From: Planoprotostelium fungivorum
Lineage: Eukaryota > Evosea > Variosea > Cavosteliida > Cavosteliaceae
Length of the DNA: 64,000 bases
Direction of reading: 5' to 3'
Assembly (NCBI GenBank): GCA_003024175.1
Contig: MDYQ01000006.1
Span: 1 to 64,000 of the forward strand
In this document: in pieces, positions 35,995-46,273 of the stretch
Numbering within the stretch: the stretch's first letter is position 1
Layout: each line of letters starts with the position of its first letter
Position numbers and translations under genes: made by a program
Notes under the pieces: generated by a model
Seen by the model: the letters and a program-made list of their open reading frames with translations, nothing else
Databases searched by the model: none
Told to the model about the DNA's origin: nothing

Positions 35995-36367
35995 GACATG
36001 CAGGAGAGAAGAGAAGAGGAGGGGGAGAGTGGATGGAATGCTCGTTTGAAGAAGATATCGAGCACACCGTAAATAAACAAGACTTCCACGACGATCGTCG
36101 ATCATGCGGTCCTTCATTCGCCTCGTTCTCATCTCTTCTTGCGAAATAAAAAGGAGATCGTGTCGGTGGCTTTTATTGTTCTCGGAAGGCGAGAACTCCG
36201 GCCTCGGTCCGAAGGTCACGCCAGAAAACGAGCCAACAGGTCTGCACAACTTCCCGTCGCCCCCACACGCTCTTCAACGTGAGACTTCATTCTATCGAGC
36301 ACTTTTGTGTCCCCTGATCTCACAGAAGGGACATTGATCATCTGGCTGATATAGAACAGATTCAGCA
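35995..36367. other. Intergenic stretch
   Basis: This is the 3' end of the SHK kinase gene and the promoter of the carotenoid fusion gene, which lies on the same strand. I see no further gene and no clear element. Confidence 0.4.
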
Positions 36368-39300
36368 ATGACGGAGCAGTGGTCAGAGGCAGTTACAGCT
36401 GCTATCGGCCTGATCCCTCCACACATATCGAGCCACTTCACGTACATGGATTTCCATCGTATCTTCAACTTCCCACTGGTGATTCCTCCCCATTTCTCGA
36501 GCCCCAACTGATTCGCACCGTAACAGTTGGTCGCTCTGTTCATCGCTGCCATCGTCACGCGCCAGCTGGACATCGTCCGTTCTCTCGGTCTATTCGTCTT
36601 CTGCATCGTTTCCTTCGTAGCTGCCACACCTTGGGACATTCATCTCGTCGCCACTGGAGTGTGGGGTTATGAAGAGGGTCAGGTGAGGACCATATGATCA
36701 TCATATCAAACTCAACATCAATCTCGCATCCTTCACTGTCATTATCCCCATCTGCGTCTGAACATCGGAAGGTGCTGGGTACGATGTACGGTGTGCCTTA
36801 CGAAGAGTACGCATTCTTCCTCATCCAAACGTTGGTGTCCGGTCTACTGTACATCAACATGAACACCCCCCTGTACGCCCACGGAAAATTCTCCGATTAC
36901 CACAGATACCCTTACCCTCCTTCTCTACGAAAGCCAGTGAAGATCATCGGAGGTCTCTTGTGGTTGTCCACAGGTGATTCCTCACACATCACATCACATC
37001 CTCACATCACATCCTCCCTGACGCACGAAAGGTATCGCTTCTGTGTTTCTCCTGGACACTGGAAAGCAATATTACCTCCGTCTCATCTTATCTTACTTCT
37101 GTCCTTTCATCTCGGCCCACTGGTTCTCTGCTGGAGACCTCCTCCTCAAGGATTATCTCACTCGCTGGAAGGTTTGTCGTCTATTACCGCTCAGTGGATT
37201 GACAGAGTGCAGACTGTGATACCTATTGCACTGTCAACTGCCTACTATTGGTTCGCTGACTGCATCGCCATCAAATTGGGCTCCTGGAGGTTCTCCGAAG
37301 AGCACAGCACCGGTTACGTGAGTCCATCTACACGATTGTAGATGACTCCCCCGTTGACCCATCTCAGAAAATTCTCGGAAATCTCCCCATCGAAGAGGCA
37401 TTGTTCTTCTGGATCACGAACGTGTTGATCGTGCAGAGCATCTTCTTATTCGAGCGATACTTTATCACCCCCACCTCTCGTCCCACGAGGGCCCACCCAC
37501 GAGTTCTCATCAAGAACGAAGAAGACCTCTACAACGTTGTAGAGGGAAGGACCTTTAGCCCGGAGAAGAGAGCGAAGCGTGCCGAGGTAAGATGAAATGA
37601 AACATCTCAGTTGAATTCCTTCACAGAAGAAAGTCATCGTCATCGGGGCGGGGCTGGGTGGTCTGGCCGTTGCAGGAAGAATGGCCAAGGCTGGATACAA
37701 AGTAGAAGTCTTGGAGAAGAACGAACACGAAGGTGAACTTGTGTGTCACGTTGAAAGAGGTGCTGATGGATATAGGTGGACGATGTGATTATTACGAGAA
37801 GGAGGGTCATCGATTTGACATCGGACCCTCCATCATGCTGATGCCACAACTCTTCGAGATGTTGTTTCAAGACTTGGACAAGGTGAGAGTGAGATCGAGG
37901 AGATGAATGACGTAGATAGGATCTGTATCGAGATCTCAATCTGGTGAAAGTGGATCCCCTGTACAACATTCACTTTGCCGATGGAACGACGTTCTTACCT
38001 TCCTCTGACTTGACCAAGATGAAGGAACAATTGGAGAAGATCGAACCAGGATCATTCCAGCAGTGGATGAGATACATCGAGCAGGTGATGATAGACCCTA
38101 CTCCCTGACATCATAGAATGTGTCACTCTACCATGGAATTGAAGATTGACAGGCCAGCTTCCACTATTACGGATCGATCGAACACGTCATAGGCAGGAAC
38201 TTTAGAAACATCTTGGAATATTTTGATCCCAGGAAGATGCAGATGATCTTCAGTCTCAGACCTCTGGTGAGTGTACTGGAATGTATCCTTGTGACGTGTG
38301 ACAGCGTAACCATTGGTCTTACGTGTCTACCTTCTTCAAGAGCCACAACTTGCGCTCTCTGGTCACCTTTCAGAGTGAGAAGTTGTGTGATCTCGGTTTG
38401 AACTCAACCATTCAGACATGTACCTGGGTCTATCACCCTTTCAAGCACAAGCCACATACTCTCTCATGCAGTACACAGAATACACTGACGGTATATGGTA
38501 TCCCAAGGGAGGTCAGTACTCTTTTACATCTGTACTATCAAATGAATACACATAAGAATGCGTATAGAAGATAGAAGATGGAAGACAATATAGAACTGAG
38601 AGGGTGTAGGTATGCATGAGATTCCTCGTGCTTTAAAGAGGGCCAGTGAGAGATTAGGAGCGAGATACAGATTCGACTCTGAAGTAGAGAGGATCGTCAC
38701 CGAGGGAGGAAGAGCCAAGGGGGTGAGGTGGAGACCCCGTGGAGATCTGATGGAACCAGGTGGTTCTCAAGAACGGTCAGACCTTAGACGCAGACATCAT
38801 CATCTGTAACGCAGATCTGCCGTGAGTTGTACACCCACACCACGACTGAATCCCTTGTCAGTTTCGTGTACGATAAACTCTTACGCGAGGAGAAGCAGAG
38901 AAAGAAGATGGAGTCCCTCAAGTACACCTCGTCTGCCATCATGTTCTACTGGGCTCTGGACAAGGTGAGTCCCATGGATTCTCCACGATCGATGACGTGA
39001 TGAGTAGATCTTCCCAGAGATCCAGCACCACAACATGTACCTGTGTGACAACTATGAAGAGGGATGCAGAACCATCTTTGATAAGCACGACGTACCCCCC
39101 GAGCCCTCCTTTTACATCAATGCTCCTCAGAGATCGGACCCATCGGCTGCGCCATCCGGACAGGACTCCATCATGGTGGGACAAATCGTAGATCCGATCT
39201 GACATCTACAGATCTTAGTCCCAGTGGGACATCTCGCCCCCGAGAACGATAATCCAAAGTTTTGGAAGGAGAAGCAAGATTACTGCAGAAAGTTCGTCCT

Positions 39301-39673
39301 GAATCGTCTGAAGATGGAAGGTATCGACATCGAGAGACACATCAAATGGGAGCACGCCCTCACACCCATCGAGTGGAGAGACAAGTGAGATCTCATCCAT
39401 CCACATCTGACACGTACAGCTACAACTTGGCCAAGGGAGTGACCTTCGGTCTCAGCCACGAGTTCTGGCAGATCGGATTCTTCCGTCCGAGAAACAAACA
39501 CGCAAAGGTGAAGAACGAAGAAGAAAACCATCTCACATCAACAGTTGAACAACCTCTATTTCTCGGGCGCTTCCACACATCCCGGTAGCGGCATGCCCCT
39601 CGTCTTACTCTCTGCCAAACTGGCAGCGGAGAGGGTCTTTGAGGACGAAGAGGCATCGACGGGTTACTACTGA
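36368..39673 (+). CDS. Lycopene cyclase-phytoene desaturase fusion (carotenoid synthesis)
   Basis: The N-terminal part is a membrane lycopene cyclase of the CrtYc/CrtYd (fungal-archaeal) type: FTYMDFHRIFNFPLVALFI, TPWDIHLVATGVWGYEEGQV, YGVPYEEYAFFLIQT, then the second half with YYWFADCIAIKLGSW and LPIEEALFFWITNVLIV. An intron (donor after AKRAE near 37590, acceptor near 37627) leads in frame into KKVIVIGAGLGGLAVAGR, the FAD-binding start of a CrtI desaturase. GHRFDIGPSIMLMPQLFE, SPFQAQATYSLMQYTEYTDG, GIWYPKGG, FYWALDKIFPEI and HPGSGMPLVLLSAKLAAERV follow. No ATG lies ahead of the FAD motif, so a separate CrtI start is unlikely. The final GTGYY-type tail ends at 39673. Phytoene synthase is not in the window. 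Confidence 0.88.
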
Positions 39674-40180
39674 TGACTGGGACGAGGGAAGGTTTCAGAG
39701 AATAAAGATCGTTGGTAAAGAGTGATGTCGGGGTTGGGGTTCCTGTGTGGCATGTGGACACGCGCGTGACTCGTCTGTTTGATTGTTCTGGGTAGTTCTA
39801 TCTCTCCTACCCGATCGGTTCACACGATGTTCAAAAGCTGTTGTTTCACACGGAACGTGGACTACTCAAATCATAAACGGTGCCCCTTCTGTAGTGGCAT
39901 AATAATAGACAGATCTACTAACGGATGGATCTACGAAGGAAGTATATCTTGACGGTTTATGCATATTCTCACCTTTCCGCGGCCGAGGAGGGGGCTCTTT
40001 GTGGCGTCATAATCTTTATTCTGACATTCCCCCGCGTTGAGAACATTACTTGTTAGAAAATCCGCGTGAACCTGTCCAGTATGCTCATTCCACTCAGACA
40101 GTCGGAAAACTGAAGGAGAAGTCTTTATCCGTGTAGTAGTTTTCCCCGGGGGTACAGCATTTCCGCTCGACTCCACAGCC
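39674..40180. other. Intergenic stretch
   Basis: About 500 bp between the carotenoid gene and the EGF/7TM gene. No exon chain is seen. GC-rich palindromic bits occur, such as ACGCGCGT near 39760. Confidence 0.4.
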
Positions 40181-41752
40181 ATGAAGACCACGCTCTCTCT
40201 CCTCTTCTGCTTGCTCGTAGGGGTGTACTCTCAATCAGAAACCAACGCTACCACCTCTTCGACTCTCATCAACGGAACGACGTCAACGACACACGGAGCC
40301 GCAGCCTACATACCAGACTGCTCTCTGAGAAACCCCACATGCAACGGAAGAGGTGTCTGCATGAAGGACGGTGCCTGCCGCTGTTGGTACGGGTGAGATC
40401 ACACATCACTCCCGCATCTTTCTCATCTCCTTCAGATTCTTTGGATATTCTCCGAGCATGGGCGGTCTCTCGTGGTCTTTTGGTGGAACAGTGGATAACT
40501 GCCTCCTGAGTGAGACGGTCACGTGTGATCCTCAAATTGACATCGAACAGGCACCACTCAACTCGGTTCCAAATATTCAAATCAGCTATCAGAGCTGAGA
40601 ACCTACCAAGGAGTCATCTTTGGAGTACTTGCACTTCTGATGATCTACCGCGTGATCCTCGAGTTCTGCCTGTCTTCATCGAGAGCTTCTGGAGCCGTCA
40701 TCACCAAGTATTCCATGGTCCTTCTTCTCTTCTTATGCCTCTGTGAGTCATTCCGCCATTCATCTTCCATCGACTGAAATTTGCATCACAGGGCAAGCCA
40801 TCCAATCTGGAGACTTCTTCGGTAACTTTGGACACTTCAACATCAAAGGATATTACGTCCTCTATTATTTCAAAGACAACCTCCTCCTCTTTGTCTTCTC
40901 CGCTCTCCTCTTCCACTGGTGAAGATAGACACGACCGACTGCATCTGATGCTGTGAATAGGGCAGAGCTGTATCATGCAGCCATCCGAAAGATGAAGAGA
41001 GAAGAGATGCTTCAGAAGATCAAGCCAGGCTACGAGCCCAACTTGGCCATGGAAGACATCCTCCTTAAGATATCTCTCGTCTCTCGCTTTCGATTCGGTT
41101 ACATCATCGTCTGCATCATCTCCCTCCTCGCCTACATCGGCATCGTGAGTCGTCCTCTCATCATCACCTCTCACGAACATCTAGGTACTCGTAGAGCTCA
41201 CAGCCACCCGCCAGTCCATCTGGCAGACATACATCGTATTTTATTTCTCCTTCTACACCGTAGTGTGGATCCTCTTCTGTGCTGGTTACATGTACTATGG
41301 ACTTCGCCTCTTGCAGATCATCCCCGATGTCATGCAGGGAAGGATCAAAGCGGTGAGACATCACATCATCCCGTCACATGCTGAATCGATCAGGTGATGA
41401 TCCTGATGGGACTCTTCTCCATCATCGGTGTGGCTAACGCATGTCTGAATATTGCCATCCAAGCCGAGCCCGGAACGACCACCATCAATCTAGGGGTGAG
41501 ATACCTCACATGCATCTGTGTCTGACGGAGGAACAGAGTCTATACGCCATCTACACTCTCATCTGGCTGATGACCTTCCTCTCCGTCAACGTCTTCATTC
41601 CTATCTGGGAGTGGCACAGGTGACGATCTTATTTAGACGATCATGTGTTGATGAATACCATCAGGTGGTTCAACCCCATGGTCATCCGTTCCATGATGAG
41701 AACCTCAAAGACGAGCGAGATGCAAACACACACACAGGAGCATCACATCTGA
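40181..41752 (+). CDS. EGF-like, multi-spanning membrane protein
   Basis: No named family is certain. The start at 40181 gives the signal peptide MKTTLSLLFCLLVGVYSQ, an Asn/Thr-rich stretch, then one EGF-like module, CNGRGVCMKDGACRCWYG. About seven hydrophobic helices follow, including YQGVIFGVLALLMIYRVIL, YSMVLLLFLCLWQAI, NLLLFVFSALLFHW, FGYIIVCIISLLAYIGIV, YIVFYFSFYTVVWILFCAGY, VMILMGLFSIIGVANACLNI and YTLIWLMTFLSVNVFIPIW. The layout (ectodomain plus seven helices) is that of a receptor or of TOM1/THH-like membrane proteins. The tail ends in a short His/Thr-rich stretch. Eight or so short introns are needed. Confidence 0.65.
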
Positions 41753-42004
41753 GACGATGAACATCATGTACCACCCTCGAGGCTCGGAAGAATGCTGGAA
41801 GAAACACAGTTTAGAGACCCATGTTGAATAAAAGAGACGAAGAGAGATTTGATGATGTAGGATGATGCAGTGGAAATGTCCTGTCTGTCAGGTGCGTTGT
41901 CCGTTGACGTTTTCTGCGCAGTATGGCAGTTGAGAAAGTAGGCTTCCCTCAGAATTACTCTCCGAGAAGTTCTCTGGGTACACAGTCAAGAGAGCCGATA
42001 GACT

Positions 42005-45000
42005 ATGAAGAGGCTGCTGTTCTGTTTCTTTCTGATATGCTATTTCATGGGGGGATCTGATGCCGCTCAAGATTCACAGATCGTACAGACAATGAAAGAC
42101 ATGTGGAAGTCTCTAAATGGTGTGTCGAAGATGATGCCTTGAACTGATTTTTTAGGACCAAATAAATATTGGGCCGGACCCAACGTGATAAGTTCACTCA
42201 ATCATTGATTGACTCGGACAGATATGCAACGCCACAGACTACATCGGCGTCACGTGCGATGCATCTAATAGCTATCCGGAGGCGATCGAAGTACGAGGCA
42301 ATGGTGTGTTTCGCCTGAGAGGCACCATTCCACCTTCAGTGGGAACTTTCATCAATCTCACCCGGTTCGATCTGGGAGGGAACAGAAACCTTAGCGGATC
42401 GATCCCCGACACCATATGTGAAAAGACACTTCCACGTGGATTAGCTGACATGTTTCAGGTAATTTAGTCAATCTGAACTATCTCAACCTGGGTACCAGTG
42501 TTCTCACGGGATCCATTCCGTCGTGCATCGGAAACTTGACTCTGCTCCAGACAATCTATCTGGTGATCGAACGAACGATCTGAAATGCACATCATCTCAT
42601 TCAATCAGGATCGCAATCGACTGAACGGAACCATTCCGGAGTCCATGAGCAGGCTCACCAGCCTTCGCATCTTCTTCGCCTACGGCAACCAATTATCTGG
42701 CACAATCCCACAGTTCTTCGGCCAATTGCAGACCCTACAGAGGATCTCATTGGGAGATAATCAGCTGATCGGAGGCGTCCCGCAGGGCATCAGTAACTTA
42801 CCCAATCTGCTTGACTTGGTTCTCGGTTTCAATCAGTTGAATGGTTCTTTACCTGCCAGAGATGGAGCTTTATCTCCACTCAACAGTCTCGTACTCAATG
42901 ATAACGACTTCACTTTTGTGGGGTACATCAACAGTTCCACGTGCAACTTGACGAACAACCTCTTTCCTTGTTACCCTCCATTGGACGTGCCCGCAAACTG
43001 TACCTTCACTTATCTACCTTGTACCATGGACACAGAGATCGCCAGATTGTACGACACAGACACCACGGTCACTTCACAAGAGGCCCAGGTGAGGACGTTC
43101 ATCCGTCGATTCTCAATTTCTGCAGAACATCTTAAACCTTCGAGCCTCATCGAACGATACGAGGGTGAAAATGGATCGTTGTGGTGAAAGCTGATCATCG
43201 TACAGACGGTGGAGCTTATCTCGGCCTTGGTTCCACCTCTGTTACGCGGCGGTCAATCCTTCAGATATCATTCGGTAGATGTGAATGTCACGATTGGAAC
43301 GTTCCTGAACATCACCAACAATGGATCGAAGATTGCGATTGATATTACCAACAGCACGATTTCTGCGAGTATACCTTCATCCATCCTCGGTGTGACGAGA
43401 GGTGAGTGATGGATATCAGCAGACACTCACGTTTGGATAGTGTCTCTCGCCGTATCTTCCTTATCTTTCAATCCCTTCTCATCCATGGATAATCAGTCTG
43501 TGTGAGTTTCCCTCTCCGAATACATTGTGGCTATTCATGCGATAGCCACAATGTATTCCACACATCCTCCTTCATCTCTGAAAGAATTCTTCAGATACGG
43601 TCAAGTTGTGGGAGTGACAGTGTATGATGGTCAGGGAGAAGAGATACAGATCAGAGATACCACAGAGTTGATGAACATCTCCATGGGTGTCATCACCTTA
43701 CCCTCCATTCCATCTGGTTACGGTGAGTCCTCCGATTCGACTGCGAAGAGTGACGGGAAGAACAGAGGCAGTGTGTCAGTGGTGGAACGAGACGAAGAAT
43801 GGATGGTCTGCCGATCGATCGAGATTGATTGTGGAGAACAACCACACCGTGTGTCAGACCAATCACCTCACGAATTTCTCCATTGGAATCGCACCCATTG
43901 TTGTCGTTCAAGAGAGCACCGTCGCCATCTTACCTGGACCCACAGAAGGAGACAACAATCAAAAGACTCTCATCATCGTCATAGCGTGCTGCGGTGCAGC
44001 TGGAATCGCATTAATCACCATCGTAGCCATTCTCATCTATCGTCGATCCTCCTCTAAGAGTGTAAGCCATACAAGATCGTTAATGTGTGACACTGACATA
44101 CATACAGCGTGACGTGTTCAACGCAGTGGAATGTGAAGTGAAACGTCAATTGGAGTGGAAGGAGAAAGTGTGGGAGGGTAGAGAGAATCAAGTGTGGAAG
44201 GTAGTAGAAGATGGAACAACGACAGTGGCAGTGAAGAAGTGCACGGGTAAGGATGTTCGATCGCTCGTGGAGGAAGCGACGAGATTGAAGGTGGAGTTTC
44301 TTCCGTTGCTGGACGTTGAGATCGAACAGGAGTTACATCATCCAAACATCGTCATGTGCTTTCGACAAGATCTATCAGGTCAGACAGATTCATGTTGATG
44401 AGAGACTGAAAGGAACAGAGAAGTGGATCATGATGGAATGGTTACCGGATGGCAGTATATCCGCCTACTCGCAGCTTCGGCCAGTATCACATCTCGTATT
44501 CTCCATGTGAGTGACGTGTATATCTATTCCATCTCAAATTGACCACAATCAGTGGGAACGAAGTCGCTCAAGCCATGTCGTATGTCTCAGAGCAGAAAAT
44601 CGTTCACACGAATCTGACTCCCGATCACGTGATTCATTCATCACTCAATCATCATCTCATCCGTATCAGATCCTCCTGCACGTATCACGAGATACAGCGG
44701 TGGCCAAGGTCACAGGATTCTCTGGATGTGTGGCTGAAGGAAGCGAGTACCACATCAAGGGGAAGGAACACACGGTGAGAAAGCATCCAGTGTAAACGAC
44801 ATCCATTGAAACACTGCAGGCCCCCGAAGTGAATCAGAATCACGTCCAACATACGAGTGCTGACGTGTGGAGTTTCGGTGTCTTGCTATCTTTCATTGCC
44901 AGCGATGGAAAGAGTAAAGGCAATGAGAAGAGGAGAACGGCGAGGGGAGTGAGAATCGATGAAGAATGGGACGTGGGATTGAAAGCGATGATCCAAGACT

Positions 45001-45128
45001 GCACGGTCGTCGATGCACACACTCGACCTGCCTTCCATGCCATAGCGAGAAGGATGAAACGTGACACAAGAAGAGAAGCAGAAGTGGAGAAGATTGGGAA
45101 AGACTTTGATCCCTATGAGATGGATTGA
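42005..45128 (+). CDS. LRR receptor with GPS motif, one TM helix and pseudokinase domain
   Basis: The start at 42005 gives the signal peptide MKRLLFCFFLICYFMGGSDA. A plant-like LRR region follows: ICNATDYIGVTCDAS, GTIPPSVGTFINLTRFDLG, NLSGSIPDTIC, LTGSIPSCIGNLTLL, LNGTIPESMSRLTSLRIFF and LSGTIPQFFGQLQTLQRISL. A large domain ends in a GPS-like motif, CQWWNETKNGWSADRS then VCQTNHLTNFSIG. The HLT tripeptide fits autocleavage. A TM helix (TLIIVIACCGAAGIALITIV) leads to a kinase fold with TVAVKKC, IMMEWLPDGSI, APEVNQ and SADVWSFGVLLSF. The catalytic loop reads HTNLTPDHV and the DFG site reads TGF, so catalytic residues are absent. The fold is probably a signalling scaffold. Confidence 0.8.
43518..43558. 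repeat. Perfect intronic hairpin
   Basis: Arms of 17 bp, GAATACATTGTGGCTAT (43518-43534) and its exact inverse (43542-43558), flank a 7-nt loop. It lies in an intron of the LRR/GPS receptor gene. Confidence 0.85.
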
Positions 45129-45710
45129 TTATAAAATAAAAACCTGTATTTATAAGATCAGTAACATCACCAGAGTACAAGACAAGCAGTTCCTTCCGTA
45201 CAACTTGAACTGGGCGACAGGACTTCATCATGGTGAATGAGCTCTGTTTGTACTCTCTTTTTTCTACATCAAGTCCGTCATCGGGCTCACCACTCTTCGC
45301 ATCACAATAATCATATAACGTGCCCTTATTAGCGCGAGTTTCGGATGAGCACTCCCGCCTCCTCCGTACCAGTCCATACGCTACATTGAGATAGATGTGC
45401 ACTAGAAAAGCATGGCAAAACTGATTTAGTTCAATTTGGTCAATTTTGAAGGAAGTTATACAGAAAACACTCCGAAACGCATATTTCTAGGTCGAGAAGT
45501 TGTCTCGTGAGATTGACGTGGTATAAAGAGCAACTGGTGAAGTATTGCTGATACAATTAGTGTTGATGGATGAAATGAAAGGGAGGTGACCGAAACATCG
45601 CTGAGGTGAACGGGAAGATTGGAATGGTTCTGACACTCTCGAGAAAATAACAAAAACGGAATTCAGCGAAGGATAAAATTGTCCTTAACTCTTTCTCGGC
45701 AACCGGTTGA
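45129..45710. other. Intergenic stretch
   Basis: Sequence after the LRR receptor gene with no recognisable gene; some 5' exon of the next plus-strand fragment may lie near 45565. Confidence 0.35.
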
Positions 45711-45927
45711 CGACACAGACAGATGAAGAGACACCAAAGAAGACAGGAAAGACGGCCGACGAGGTGTACAACCGTCTGCAATGGGACCGACTACTCAACA
45801 AGCAAGAGACGAAGATCGCTTCATCGGTGCGTGGCACAGGGTCAGATACTTTAGAACGGGTGACAACGTCATCTGGTCGAGACAGTCACCGCTCGTGGCC
45901 ATTCTCACAGTATCTCCAACGGCTTGA
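45711..45927 (+). CDS. Fragment with MJ1316-like (RNA 2',3'-cyclic end recognition) similarity
   Basis: A coding-like run reads DEETPKKTGKTADEVYNRLQWD, of which the last part resembles the start of the MJ1316/DUF504 domain. In another frame DEDRFIGAWHRVRYFRTGDN and VIWSRQSPLVA resemble its conserved DRF-G, HR--YF and WDR motifs. The two halves are out of frame, with no obvious intron between them. The gene is therefore broken, mis-assembled, or spliced in a way I cannot see. The match is by eye and weak. Confidence 0.3.
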
Positions 45928-46273
45928 ACCATCAAGACCCTGTATAGCAACCATTTTTTGCCAACAAAATGTGAATAGAAAGTGTATTGTCGATCAATCA
46001 TGTGGTGCCAACATCTTTGCGACAAAGTACAACCGTCCCATCCATCCGCCGTGCTAGTGTTAGACGCGATCTGATCGGGTAGATACAGATCAAACATGGT
46101 ACACGAGGTTGGTCTTTGCGATAAAGAGGACCCTCAATTGAAATGAATGAACACTTTCAAGAGTGATTTATTCCCTTCATTGGATGAGATCACAGAGCCT
46201 TTTGCCCGCGTGATCCATTCAATCTTTTTTCAAATATGTTCTGAATGTATGCCTGTGAGCCGTTGACATTACT

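Noticed and set aside
35674-36249. 191-aa minus-strand frame
   Set aside because: It is antisense to the SH2 exons of the SHK kinase.
37590-37627. Gene boundary between a lycopene cyclase and a separate desaturase
   Set aside because: There is no start codon before the FAD-binding motif, and GT-AG borders give an in-frame join, so one fused gene is the simpler reading.
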